Notes under the pieces: generated by a model
Told to the model about the DNA's origin: nothing
What the model saw: the letters and a program-made list of their open reading frames with translations, nothing else
Database searches by the model: none
Made by a program: the position numbers and the translations under genes
Part shown: positions 1 to 8,550 of the stretch, one piece after another
Position numbering within the stretch: position 1 is the stretch's first letter
Layout of the letters: every line of letters starts with the position of its first letter
Origin: Streptomyces sp. 3214.6
Lineage (GTDB): Bacteria; Actinomycetota; Actinomycetes; Streptomycetales; Streptomycetaceae
Length of the DNA: 64,000 nt
Assembly: GCF_900129855.1 (NCBI RefSeq)
Contig: NZ_LT670819.1
Location: forward strand, 7,812,001-7,876,000
Direction of reading: 5' to 3'

Positions 1-43
1 CCTTCAGTTCCTCGGCGGATGTGAAGATCCTCGGCTCTGCCAT
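1..43 (-). CDS. MaoC-like dehydratase, N-terminal fragment (partial at window edge)
   Basis: Only the first 14 codons lie in the window, reading MAEPRIFTSAEELK from the ATG at 41-43 and leaving the left edge. I recall this N-terminus from the small Streptomyces MaoC-family (hot-dog fold) enoyl-CoA hydratases; the assignment rests on that recollection and on the adjacent palindrome at 78-97, which looks like an acyl-CoA-metabolism operator. The gene is divergent from soxR. Too little sequence is present to show catalytic residues. Confidence 0.45.
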   Translation of the reverse strand, partial: MAEPRIFTSAEELK

Positions 44-77
44 GTGTCTCGGCCCTCTCGCGTGACGTCATGCTCCG

Positions 78-97
78 TGCTAAGCGACTGCTTAGCA
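78..97. promoter_or_regulatory. Perfect palindrome between the divergent MaoC-like gene and soxR (candidate TetR-type operator)
   Basis: TGCTAAGC-GACT-GCTTAGCA is an 8-bp perfect inverted repeat with a 4-nt spacer. It lies 35 bp upstream of the MaoC-like ATG and about 32 bp upstream of the chosen soxR start, so a bound protein could control either gene. The CTAAGC...GCTTAG arrangement is like TetR-family operators found ahead of actinobacterial acyl-CoA genes. It does not resemble the CCTCAAG-type SoxR box, so I do not read it as autoregulation by SoxR. Confidence 0.55.
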
Positions 98-129
98 TGC
101 TAGCCGACGTGGCCGGTAGGGTTCGAGGG

Positions 130-618
130 GTGCCGCAGATTCCCGAGAAGATCCATGAGCTCACGGTCGGCCAGCTCGCCGCGCGCAGCGGCGCCGCCGT
201 TTCCGCCCTGCACTTCTATGAGTCCAAAGGCCTGATCAGCAGTCGGCGCACGGCCGGCAACCAACGGCGATACCACCGGGACACGCTGCGGCGGGTTGCC
301 TTCGTGCGGGCGGCGCAACGGGTCGGGATTCCCCTGGCCACCATTCGTGCGGCGCTCGCCGAACTTCCCGAGGAGCGCACGCCGACCCGGGAGGACTGGG
401 CCCGTCTGTCGCAGGCTTGGCGTGCGGAACTGGACGAGCGCATCAAGCAGCTCAACCGGCTTCGCGATCACCTCACGGACTGCATCGGCTGCGGGTGTCT
501 GTCCCTCGCCACGTGTGTGCTGTCCAACCCGGACGACGTGTTCGGCGAACGGGCCTCCGGGTCACGGCTGTTGGTGGAGCGGAAGCCTGAGAGTGAGCGC
601 GCCTGTCGGGAGTGCTGA
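130..618 (+). CDS. soxR: SoxR, redox-sensing [2Fe-2S] MerR-family activator
   Basis: 162 residues. The N-terminal winged-helix MerR domain (LTVGQLAARSGAAVSALHFY) is followed by the dimerisation helix and the cluster-binding motif CIGCGCLSLATC near residues 118-129, with all four SoxR cysteines. In Streptomyces, SoxR responds to redox-active compounds such as the organism's own pigments and antibiotics and activates a small set of oxidoreductases and pumps, not a soxS gene; no soxS is seen here. I chose GTG 130 (VPQIPEKIHELTV) because family members start there; the open frame extends in phase to 70 through the palindrome, which is unlikely to be coding. The C-terminal tail after VFGERASGSR is typical in length. 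Confidence 0.93.
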   Translation: MPQIPEKIHELTVGQLAARSGAAVSALHFYESKGLISSRRTAGNQRRYHRDTLRRVAFVRAAQRVGIPLATIRAALAELPEERTPTREDWARLSQAWRAELDERIKQLNRLRDHLTDCIGCGCLSLATCVLSNPDDVFGERASGSRLLVERKPESERACREC

Positions 619-962
619 GAGCGCCTCGGGGCGCGTGGGTGGGTCGGGGTCGCGGTGGTGCGGCGAGCCCGTCGCGTGTTGGGCATACGGCTTCCTGTTT
701 CACAGGGGGAGTCGGCTGTGACGGGCTAAGCGACGGGCTGCGCCGCACCACCGCGACCCGCTCCCGGGCGTCGGCGGCCGCGGGTGCGTCGTGGTGCTTT
801 CTTACTCGTACTCGGTGTCGCCGTGGAGCGGCCCGATGTGCCGCCGGTGGTGTTTCCGGCTCGACTTCCCGGCGAAACAGGGGGTGCGGCATCCCCGGCG
901 CACCCCCGCCGTACTCTCAGGGCGGCCGTGCCGGCCGTCCTTGGGCAGAGCTCAGGCCGGTG
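619..962. other. Intergenic region containing a long inverted repeat
   Basis: 344 bp between convergent soxR and the zinc-ribbon hypothetical. It holds the 113-nt hairpin described separately. Short frames on both strands lack a good ribosome binding site and show low-complexity Pro/Arg translations, so I see no convincing gene. Confidence 0.6.
647..759. repeat. Long inverted repeat / hairpin, ~29-bp arms
   Basis: The left arm 647-675 and right arm 730-759 are complementary over 29 bp with a single extra G in the right arm. They enclose a 54-nt loop that itself can form CACAG...CTGTG. It lies between convergent genes, so termination in both directions is the simplest role, but the stem is unusually long and the loop large for an intrinsic terminator. 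Confidence 0.7.
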
Positions 963-1565
963 TCAGGCCGACACCAGCAGGCGTCCACGCCTGGCGTACG
1001 CCAGGGCCTCGGCCGTGAGTACGGGGCGCGGGACGAGAATTCCGCAGTCCGCGCAGACCGGACCCGCCGACGGTTCGTGATCCAGGTCGTACTTCCACGG
1101 CAGGCGCTCGCCGCCGCACACCGGGCAGCCCGAGCCCGGGGCCCGCTCCAGTGCGGCGATCAGCCTGCGCAGTACCTCGGCCAGCGGCTCACGGGGGTGC
1201 AGCCGCGGGTCGTCGCACCAGGCGACACCGAAACCGCCCCAGGTCAGCCGGTGCCAGTCGTCCACACTGCCGGGCCTGCGCAGCCCGTCGTGCTTTTCCT
1301 TCTTGCGGCGCTCGGCGAACTCGACCTCGTAGGCCAGCCATACGGCCCGCGCCTCCTCCAACTCGTCCAACGCGGCCACGAGCCGCGCCGGGTCGGGGGA
1401 GCGGTCCTCGGGTCCGAACCCGGCCCGCGAGGACAGGTGGTCCCAGGTCGCCCGGTGCCCGTAGGGGGCGAACCGCTCAAGGCACTTGCGCAGGGAGTAC
1501 CGCCGCAGCGCCAGATCGCAGCGGGGGTCTCGCACCTGTCTCGCCAGACTCCGGAAACCGGCCAT
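963..1565 (-). CDS. Conserved hypothetical protein with C-terminal zinc ribbon
   Basis: 200 residues, function unknown. The N-terminal two thirds are helical and charged (an acidic/aromatic stretch around ALDELEEARAVWLAYEVEF). The C-terminal part has CPVCGG and, about 20 residues later, CADCG, which together look like a four-cysteine zinc ribbon near residues 146-174. The ATG at 1563-1565 has an excellent GGAGGT eight bases upstream, which fixes the start. It is monocistronic, divergent from the penicillin-acylase-family gene and convergent with soxR. I recognise it as a protein common in Streptomyces but cannot name a role. Confidence 0.8.
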   Translation of the reverse strand: MAGFRSLARQVRDPRCDLALRRYSLRKCLERFAPYGHRATWDHLSSRAGFGPEDRSPDPARLVAALDELEEARAVWLAYEVEFAERRKKEKHDGLRRPGSVDDWHRLTWGGFGVAWCDDPRLHPREPLAEVLRRLIAALERAPGSGCPVCGGERLPWKYDLDHEPSAGPVCADCGILVPRPVLTAEALAYARRGRLLVSA

Positions 1566-1785
1566 CGCCTTGCACCTCCGTCACATCTGCACCTGTACTT
1601 CGGTCACTTCGGCGTCGTCGTACGGACGTCGTCGAATAGACGTATCGACACGCGATTCGGCTCCATCCGATTTCCGGCGACCTCCCGGTCCGCGGTGGCG
1701 ACTCTGAAAAGTGACGCATGTTCATCTTCAATCCCGGGGATACCGGCGGTAACCTTCCGCCCACCCCCGTCGCTAGGAGCAGCCG

Positions 1786-4572
1786 ATGCCACGGCGAACC
1801 CCCCGTACCACTCTCGACAGACTGAGAACTCCCGGCAGATTCCCCGGGTTCCTGAAGACCGCTTCCGTATGCGCGCTGATTGCCGGTCTTTTGTCCCCGC
1901 TTTCCCAAGTCGCGGTCGCCGCCGAGGCCACGGCCGCGGGCGACTACTGCGGCGGACAGTGTTCCGACATCCTGCCGCCCGGCGAGAACGGCAACGCCAC
2001 CCTCGCCCAGGTCCTGCTCAACCAGGCCTTCGGAACCCAGCCCGACCACGCCGAGGACCAACTCGGCCCGTACGCCAACCTGGCCAAGGGCTACCCGACG
2101 CTCACCAACGCCACGATCAACACGTTCTTCAACGACGCGTCGTTCGGCGTCCCTTCCGATCAAGTCGCCTCCACCCTGAGCCCCGCCGGCCGCAGTGACG
2201 TGACGATCGTCCGCGACAAGAAGACGGGCGTACCGCACATCACCGGTACCACCAGATACGGCACCGAGTTCGGCGCCGGGTATGCGGCGGCCCAGGACCG
2301 GCTGTGGCTCATGGACGTCTTCCGGCACGTCGGCCGCGGACAGGTCACCAACTTCGCGGGCGGAGCCCCCTCCAACCAGGGTCTGGAACAGCAGTTCTGG
2401 CGCGACGCTCCGTACACCGAGGCAGACCTCCAGGCCCAGATAGACAACGCCATCGCCACCAACGGCGCCCGCGGCCGACAGGCTCTCGACGACGCCAACG
2501 CGTACCTGGCCGGCGTCAACGCCTATATCGACGCCTCCGACAGCGGCCGCTACTTCCCCGGTGAATACGTTCTGACCGGCCACAAGGACTCAATCACCAA
2601 CGCCGGCACCATAGATCACTTCAAGATCACCGATCTGGTGGCGCTGGCCTCGGTCATCGGCTCGCTCTTCGGCTCCGGCGGCGGTGGCGAGGTCAACAAC
2701 GCGATCTCGCTGCTCGCCGCGCAGGACAAGTACGGCGTGGCGCAGGGCACCCAGGTCTGGGAGGCGTTCCGCGAGCGCAACGACCCCGAGGCCGTCCTCA
2801 CCGTCCACAACGGCGAGAGCTTCCCGTACGCCGGCAAGCCCGCGAGCCCGCAGGGCGAGGCGCTGCCCGACGCCGGGTCGGTGACCGCGGAACCGCTGAT
2901 CTACGACGCGACGGGGACGGGGGCCGCCGCGAGCGCCACCGCCGCCTCCGCCAAGGCGACCGCGACCGCCCTCAGCTCGGCCCGGCGGGGCATGTCCAAC
3001 GCCCTCGTGGTGAGCGGGAAGGCCACGGCCAGTGGTCACCCCATCGCCGTCTTCGGGCCGCAGACCGGCTACTTCGCCCCGCAGCTGCTCATGCTGCAGG
3101 AGATCCAGGGGCCCGGCATCAGCGCTCGCGGCGCCTCGTTCGCGGGTCTGAGCATGTACGTCGAACTCGGCCGCGGCCAGGACTACGCGTGGAGCGCCAC
3201 GACCTCCGGCCAGGACATCATCGACACCTACGCGGTCGAACTGTGCCAGGACGACTACCACTACCTGTACCACGGCGTCTGCACGGCCATGGACGTCGTC
3301 GAACAGAAGAACGCCTGGAAGCCGACCACCGCCGACGGCACCGCCGCCGGTTCGTACACGATGCGCGTCTACCGCACCAAGTACGGGCCCGTGCAGTACC
3401 GGGCCACCGTGGGCGGCAAGAAGGTCGCCTACACCACCCTGCGCTCGTCGTATCTGCACGAGGCCGACTCGATCATCGGCTTCCAGATGCTGAACGACCC
3501 GGACTACGTCAAGAGCCCGCAGGACTTCCAGAGCGCGGTGCAGCACATCAACTACACCTTCAACTGGTTCTACGCCGACTCCACGCACACCGCCTACTAC
3601 AACAGCGGCAACAACCCGGTGCGCGCGAGCGGCGTCGACGCCGAGTTCCCGGTGTGGGCGCAGGCGGCCTACGAGTGGAAGAACTGGGTGCCGGCCACCA
3701 ACACGGCCGAGTACACCCCGGCCTCGGCACACCCCAACTCCATCGACCAGGACTACTACATCTCCTGGAACAACAAGCAGGCCAAGGACTACGCGACGGC
3801 CTCCTGGGGCGACGGGTCCGTGCACCGCGGCAACCTGCTGGAGGACCGGGTGAAGAAGCTGGTCGCGGCCGGCGGCGTCACGCGTGCCTCGCTGACGAAG
3901 GCGATGGCGGACGCGGCGCTCGCCGATCTGCGCGCCGAGGACGTCCTGCCCGACCTGCTGAAGGTGATCAACAGCTCCACGGTCACCGACACCACGGCCG
4001 CGGCCGCGGTGACCAAGCTGCAGACCTGGCTGAGGGCGGGCGGCAAGCGCACGGAGACCGCGGCCGGTTCGAAGACGTACGCCGACGCCGACGCGATCCG
4101 CATCCTGGACGCCTGGTGGCCGCTGCTGGTCAAGGCCGAGTTCGAACCCGGTCTCGGCACCGGCCTGTACACGGCGTTCACGGCCAACCTGCCCGTCGAC
4201 GAGGCCCCGTCGGCCGCCCACGGCCCGACCGGGGCGCACGCCGGAAGCTCCTTCCAGTACGGCTGGTGGAGCTATGTCGACAAGGACATCCGGGCCGTGC
4301 TCGGGGAGAGCGTGCAGGGCGGGCTGACGCAGAAGTACTGCGGCGGCGGCACCCTCAGCGGCTGCCGGGACGTCCTGATCAGCACCCTGAAGACGGCGGC
4401 CGGCAAGACCACGGCCCAGGTCTACCCCGGCGACACCCTGTGCGCGGCGGGCAACCAGTGGTGCGCCGACTCGATCGTCCAGCGCACCCTGGGAGGCATC
4501 AAGCACGGCAACATCAGCTGGCAGAACCGGCCCACCTTCCAGCAGGTGGTGGAGTTCACCTCACACCGGTAG
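1786..4572 (+). CDS. Secreted penicillin-acylase-family Ntn hydrolase
   Basis: 928 residues. Residues 1-46 form a signal peptide (a basic N-terminus, then a hydrophobic FLKTASVCALIAGLLSPLSQ stretch, then AVAAEA). The remainder has the penicillin G acylase / acyl-homoserine-lactone acylase layout: an alpha-chain region including AAAQDRLWLMDVFRHVGRG, a linker rich in Ala/Thr (about 370-395) and the beta chain beginning near Ser404 in RRGMSNALVVSGKATASGHP. Autocatalytic cleavage before that serine would give the N-terminal nucleophile. Such enzymes cleave amides of aliphatic or aromatic acids, including penicillins and acyl-homoserine lactones; the substrate here is unknown. Met, not Gly, precedes the serine. 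AGGAG at 1774-1778 supports ATG 1786. Confidence 0.9.
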   Translation: MPRRTPRTTLDRLRTPGRFPGFLKTASVCALIAGLLSPLSQVAVAAEATAAGDYCGGQCSDILPPGENGNATLAQVLLNQAFGTQPDHAEDQLGPYANLAKGYPTLTNATINTFFNDASFGVPSDQVASTLSPAGRSDVTIVRDKKTGVPHITGTTRYGTEFGAGYAAAQDRLWLMDVFRHVGRGQVTNFAGGAPSNQGLEQQFWRDAPYTEADLQAQIDNAIATNGARGRQALDDANAYLAGVNAYIDASDSGRYFPGEYVLTGHKDSITNAGTIDHFKITDLVALASVIGSLFGSGGGGEVNNAISLLAAQDKYGVAQGTQVWEAFRERNDPEAVLTVHNGESFPYAGKPASPQGEALPDAGSVTAEPLIYDATGTGAAASATAASAKATATALSSARRGMSNALVVSGKATASGHPIAVFGPQTGYFAPQLLMLQEIQGPGISARGASFAGLSMYVELGRGQDYAWSATTSGQDIIDTYAVELCQDDYHYLYHGVCTAMDVVEQKNAWKPTTADGTAAGSYTMRVYRTKYGPVQYRATVGGKKVAYTTLRSSYLHEADSIIGFQMLNDPDYVKSPQDFQSAVQHINYTFNWFYADSTHTAYYNSGNNPVRASGVDAEFPVWAQAAYEWKNWVPATNTAEYTPASAHPNSIDQDYYISWNNKQAKDYATASWGDGSVHRGNLLEDRVKKLVAAGGVTRASLTKAMADAALADLRAEDVLPDLLKVINSSTVTDTTAAAAVTKLQTWLRAGGKRTETAAGSKTYADADAIRILDAWWPLLVKAEFEPGLGTGLYTAFTANLPVDEAPSAAHGPTGAHAGSSFQYGWWSYVDKDIRAVLGESVQGGLTQKYCGGGTLSGCRDVLISTLKTAAGKTTAQVYPGDTLCAAGNQWCADSIVQRTLGGIKHGNISWQNRPTFQQVVEFTSHR

Positions 4573-4597
4573 GCCATGAGCGGCGGCGGGGCGCGTC

Positions 4598-5917
4598 CTA
4601 ACGGATCCGGCCCGCCGCCAGCACCAACCGCGCCAGTTCGGGGTGCACGATGTCGCTGTGCGCCCCGGACGGCGCTCCGCCGCGCCGGACCACGGCCGCC
4701 GCGTCCACGTTCACGCAGCCCGACGCCGGCAGGGAAGCGGCCAGCGCCTCGGCGAGTGTGCACGCGCGGGTGCCCGGCACCGCCTGCACCCCGTCGTGTC
4801 CCATCGCGCCCCATTTGGCGCCGAGCGCCGCCCCGATGCCGAACTCCTCGACTGCCCCTCGCTCGTCGCCCGCCATCCGGGAGGCCAGCGGGTACATCGT
4901 GCCCAGCGCCGTGTCGAAGGAGGAGTAGCAGCACACCAGAGGGCCGTCGATGCGGTCCTGCCGGCCCTGGAGCACCCCTCCCGCGCGCGCGTCGTGCGGC
5001 AGCCTGGTCGCGAAGGCGTAGTGCGAGAAGGCACCCTGGAGCAGCGTCACCGACTTCACCGTGCGCACCCCCTCGGGCAGTCCACGCAGCGCGAACGACA
5101 CCAGCCGCCCGCCGAAGCTGTGTCCCACCAGGTGCACACGGACGCCGGGCGCCACGCTCGCCAGTCGGCCGACGAGCGGCCCGAGTCCCCGTTCGCCCAC
5201 CGTCCCCGCGCGCCGCTTCATCGCGTAGTACGTCGCCTGACGCAGCAGCTCGTGCGCCCCGTCCCACGGGTTGGGCAGGCTGAACTCCTCGGCACCACAC
5301 GGGGATTCGAGCCCGGCCAGGGCCCGCGCGAACTCCTCGCAGGCCGCCGCCGTGGAGCCGGTGAACATCTCCGGCTCGTCCTGCGGCACCCCCTCCGCCA
5401 GGGTGTCCGCCGCGCACAGTGCCTGCGGTCCCGGCGGCATCACGTCCACCAGCAGTCGCACCAGCCGCCCGAACTCCTCCAGCTCGGCCTCCTCGGGCGG
5501 CCGCTGCTCCAGCATCCGCGCGATCCGGTCGACCACCGTGGCCCGGCCCGGGAAGGTCTCCAGGAGGGCGTGGCGGGTGTCCTCGTCCAGCGCCGGGCAG
5601 TGCGCCGGGCCGGCCGCCACGGACCGCGGGAAGTCGGGGATCGGCTCGTCCGAGAACCGCATCGACGGCCATACGACGCCCACGTAACCGATCTTCGCGG
5701 CCGGGGCGAGCGCGGGGATCGGGGCGAAGAAGCTGCTGTAGAGCCGACGCGCGCCGGAACGGTCGCTGTTCCAGCCGTGCGAGAAGACGATCAGGTCATG
5801 GACGCCGCGCCGGTTCACCTCGCTCAGCAGCCGGTCCCGCCGGCCGCCGTCGACGTCCCCGTCGGCGTCGAAGGTCAGCTCCCAGTATGGAGTCACGCTC
5901 ATCGCAGGATCCGCCAT
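4598..5917 (-). CDS. Alpha/beta hydrolase (lipase/esterase-like)
   Basis: 439 residues, cytoplasmic (no signal peptide). An early beta strand with HDLIVFSHGWNSDR resembles the oxyanion-hole region, and VHLVGHSFGGRL supplies the nucleophile elbow, with Ser267 as the likely catalytic serine; a late histidine candidate is in SGAHSDIVHPEL. The middle carries a long insertion (about residues 90-210) not typical of small lipases. An in-phase frame continues to 6019, but ATG 5917 (MADPAMSVTPYWELTF) is preceded by a GAGGGGG ribosome binding site and leaves room for the divergent promoter of the SDR gene. It converges with the penicillin-acylase-family gene, 25 bp away. Substrate unknown. Confidence 0.8.
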   Translation of the reverse strand: MADPAMSVTPYWELTFDADGDVDGGRRDRLLSEVNRRGVHDLIVFSHGWNSDRSGARRLYSSFFAPIPALAPAAKIGYVGVVWPSMRFSDEPIPDFPRSVAAGPAHCPALDEDTRHALLETFPGRATVVDRIARMLEQRPPEEAELEEFGRLVRLLVDVMPPGPQALCAADTLAEGVPQDEPEMFTGSTAAACEEFARALAGLESPCGAEEFSLPNPWDGAHELLRQATYYAMKRRAGTVGERGLGPLVGRLASVAPGVRVHLVGHSFGGRLVSFALRGLPEGVRTVKSVTLLQGAFSHYAFATRLPHDARAGGVLQGRQDRIDGPLVCCYSSFDTALGTMYPLASRMAGDERGAVEEFGIGAALGAKWGAMGHDGVQAVPGTRACTLAEALAASLPASGCVNVDAAAVVRRGGAPSGAHSDIVHPELARLVLAAGRIR

Positions 5918-6019
5918 GACAGGCCCCCTCGTCCCCCGAAGCGGTGCGCCGAGTGCGCGCATCGTCCTGCTAAGAGGCGCGATTGGCCATACGTCACGCA
6001 GCCGACCCTTTCCCGACAC

Positions 6020-6037
6020 ATACCGACCGGTTAGTCT
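6020..6037. promoter_or_regulatory. Candidate TetR operator (ACCGACC/GGTTAGT palindrome) upstream of the SDR-ligase operon
   Basis: ATACCGACCGGTTAGTCT is an imperfect palindrome centred on ACCGGT, about 40 bp before the SDR start codon. It matches closely the palindrome at 23455-23472 that precedes the acyl-CoA dehydrogenase pair. The TetR gene at the end of this operon is the obvious candidate binder. Confidence 0.6.
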
Positions 6038-6075
6038 GGCGCTTGAGCCGATTCGCTTCGTGTCGAAGGAGACCG

Positions 6076-6840
6076 ATGGTGGAAGCCGTGCAGGATGCCG
6101 GGGTCGTCGTGACCGGAGCGGGGGGCGGGATCGGGGCCGCGCTGGCCCGCCGCTTCGCCGCCGAGGGGGCCCGGGTCGTCGTCAACGACCTGGACGCCGG
6201 GCGGGCGCAGGCCGTCGCCGACGAGATCGGCGGGATCGCGGTCCCCGGTGACGCCGCCGGCATCGTGGAGCAGGCCCGGGAGGCGCTCGGCGGCACCGTC
6301 GACGTGTACTGCGCCAACGCCGGGGTCGCCTCGGGCGGCTCGGAGGCGGCCGACGCGGCCGTGTGGGCGCTGGCCTGGGACGTCAACGTCATGGCTCATG
6401 TCCGGGCGGCCCACGCGCTGCTGCCCGAGTGGCTGGAGCGCGGCCGGGGCCGGTTCGTCTCCACCGTCTCGGCGGCCGGGCTGCTCACCATGATCGGCGC
6501 GGCCCCCTACAGCGTCACCAAGCACGGCGCGTACGCGTTCGCCGAGTGGCTGTCGCTGACCTACCGGCACCGGGGGATCAGCGTCCACGCGATCTGTCCC
6601 CAGGGTGTGCGCACCGACATGCTGGACGCCACCGGCAGCGCGGGCGACCTGGTGCTCAAGCCGACCGCGATCGAGCCGGAGGACGTCGCGGACGCCCTGT
6701 TCAAGGGGATCGCCGAGGACCGTTTCCTGATCCTGCCGCACCCGGAGGTCGCCGGGTACTACCAGGTGCGGGCCGGCGACCCCGACCGCTGGCTGACCAA
6801 CATGAACCACCTCCAGCAGAAGTGGGAGGCCGCCGAGTGA
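6076..6840 (+). CDS. Short-chain dehydrogenase/reductase (SDR)
   Basis: 254 residues. The Rossmann glycine motif TGAGGGIG is near residues 12-19, NAG follows (YCANAGVASGG), and the catalytic Ser-Tyr-Lys triad is visible as STVSAAG...APYSVTKHG. AAGGAG at 6066-6071 fixes ATG 6076; the frame is open to 5983 but those codons overlap the operator. It is the first gene of a three-gene operon with an acyl-CoA ligase (GTGA overlap) and a TetR regulator, so it probably oxidises or reduces a hydroxy/keto intermediate of acyl-CoA metabolism. Substrate cannot be read from sequence. Confidence 0.88.
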   Translation: MVEAVQDAGVVVTGAGGGIGAALARRFAAEGARVVVNDLDAGRAQAVADEIGGIAVPGDAAGIVEQAREALGGTVDVYCANAGVASGGSEAADAAVWALAWDVNVMAHVRAAHALLPEWLERGRGRFVSTVSAAGLLTMIGAAPYSVTKHGAYAFAEWLSLTYRHRGISVHAICPQGVRTDMLDATGSAGDLVLKPTAIEPEDVADALFKGIAEDRFLILPHPEVAGYYQVRAGDPDRWLTNMNHLQQKWEAAE

Positions 6841-8510
6841 CCACGCCCGCCTCCCGTTACGCGGCCAAGCCCTGGCTGGCCCTCCTCGACGACGCCCAGC
6901 GCGCCCCGATCGACCCGGCCGACTCCCTCGTGCACGCCTTCGGCAGGTCCGTCGCCGAGGCCCCCGACCGCACCTGCCTCGCCTACTTCGACGGCCGGCT
7001 CAGCTACCGCGAGGTGGACGAGCTCAGTGACTCCGTCGCCGGTCACCTCGCCGCCCGCGGGCTGCGGCGCGGCGACCGGGTCGCCGTCCTGCTGCAGAAC
7101 TCCCCGCACTTCGTCCTCGCCCTGCTGGGCGCCTGGAAGGCGGGCGCGACGGTGGTGCCCGTCAATCCGATGTACAAGTCGGGCGAGGTCGCGCACGTGC
7201 TGCGGGACGGCGAGGTGGCCGCGCTGATCTGCTCCGACCGGGCCTGGGAGTCGTATCTGCGGGAGACGGTCGCCGGCTCGCCGGTGCGGATCGTGCTCAC
7301 CGGCTGCGAGCTGGACTTCCAGACGCGGGGCGACGCGCGCGTGCTGACGTTCGAGCGGCTGCCGCAGGCCGCCGACGCCGACGATCTGACGGCCGTCGCC
7401 CGCGCGGGGCACAAGGCCCCCGAGTCCCGTGCGGCCGCCCCCGCCGACATCGCCCTGATCAGCTACACCTCGGGCACCAGCGGGACGCCCAAGGGCGCCA
7501 CCAACACGCACGGCAACATCATGTTCAACGCCGAGCGGCAGCGCACCGGGCTGCCCCTGCCCGAGGCGCCCGTGTACTACGCGCTCGCACCGCTGTTCCA
7601 CATCACGGGCATGGTGTGTCAGCTCGGCGCCTGTCTGAACAGCGCGGGCACGCTCGTGCTGACGTACCGCTTCGAGGCGGGCGTGGTGCTGGAGGCGTTC
7701 ACCGAGCACCGGCCGCACTACACGGTCGGCCCGTCCACCGCCTTTATGGCGCTGGCCGCCCATCCGGCCGCCACCCGGGAGCACTTCTCCTCGTTCGTGA
7801 ACATCTCCTCGGGCGGCGCGCCGGTGCCGCCGGCCCTGGTGGAGAAGTTCCGGGCCGGCTTCGGGCCGTACATCCGCAACGGCTACGGGCTCACCGAGTG
7901 CACGGCACCCTGCGCCACCGTCCCGCCGCAGCTGGAGGCACCGGTCGATCCGGCGTCGGGGACCCTCGCCGTCGGTCTTCCCGGGCCCGACACCGTCGTA
8001 CGCATCGTGGACGAGCAGGGCGCGGAGGCGCCCTTCGGCGAGCAGGGGGAGATCGTCGTGCGGGGGCCGCAGGTGGTGCCCGGGTACTGGCGGCGGCCCG
8101 AGGCCACCGCCGAGACCTTTCCCGACGGTGAGCTGCGCACCGGTGACATCGGGTTCATGGACGAGCAGGGCTGGCTGTACGTCGTCGACCGCAAGAAGGA
8201 CATGATCAACGCGTCCGGCTTCAAGGTGTGGCCGCGCGAGGTCGAGGACGTGCTGTACACCCATCCGGCGGTGCGCGAGGCGGCCGTCGTCGGGGTGCCG
8301 GACGGGTACCGCGGGGAGACCGTGAAGGCGTACATCAGCCTGCGTCCGGGGGCCGACGCGGATGCCGGTACGCTCGCCGCCTACTGCAAGGACAGACTGG
8401 CGGCCTACAAGTATCCGCGCCAGGTCGAGATCCTGCCCGACCTGCCCAAGACGGCGAGTGGGAAGATCCTCCGTCGGGAACTGCGTTCCCGTGCGCAGGA
8501 CGGTCAGTAG
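6837..8510 (+). CDS. AMP-dependent acyl-CoA synthetase/ligase (FadD-like)
   Basis: 557 residues. It carries the adenylate-forming signatures in order: the P-loop YTSGTSGTPKGATNTHGN from residue 210, the NGYGLTEC motif, the YVVDRKKDMINASGFKVWP hinge/CoA-binding segment, and the terminal catalytic lysine in LPKTASGKILRREL. It activates a carboxylic acid to acyl-AMP and then acyl-CoA; the chain length or aromatic nature of the substrate is not evident. Start GTG 6837 overlaps the SDR stop (GTGA), indicating translational coupling. An upstream in-phase extension runs out of frame with the SDR and is rejected. Confidence 0.9.
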   Translation: MTTPASRYAAKPWLALLDDAQRAPIDPADSLVHAFGRSVAEAPDRTCLAYFDGRLSYREVDELSDSVAGHLAARGLRRGDRVAVLLQNSPHFVLALLGAWKAGATVVPVNPMYKSGEVAHVLRDGEVAALICSDRAWESYLRETVAGSPVRIVLTGCELDFQTRGDARVLTFERLPQAADADDLTAVARAGHKAPESRAAAPADIALISYTSGTSGTPKGATNTHGNIMFNAERQRTGLPLPEAPVYYALAPLFHITGMVCQLGACLNSAGTLVLTYRFEAGVVLEAFTEHRPHYTVGPSTAFMALAAHPAATREHFSSFVNISSGGAPVPPALVEKFRAGFGPYIRNGYGLTECTAPCATVPPQLEAPVDPASGTLAVGLPGPDTVVRIVDEQGAEAPFGEQGEIVVRGPQVVPGYWRRPEATAETFPDGELRTGDIGFMDEQGWLYVVDRKKDMINASGFKVWPREVEDVLYTHPAVREAAVVGVPDGYRGETVKAYISLRPGADADAGTLAAYCKDRLAAYKYPRQVEILPDLPKTASGKILRRELRSRAQDGQ

Positions 8511-8550
8511 CGCGAAGTCAGTGATGCATCGAGGAAGGCAGGTGGCGGCA

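Noticed and set aside
612..1018. Short plus- and minus-strand frames around the long hairpin
   Set aside because: No ribosome binding sites; translations are low-complexity Pro/Arg strings arising from the inverted repeat.
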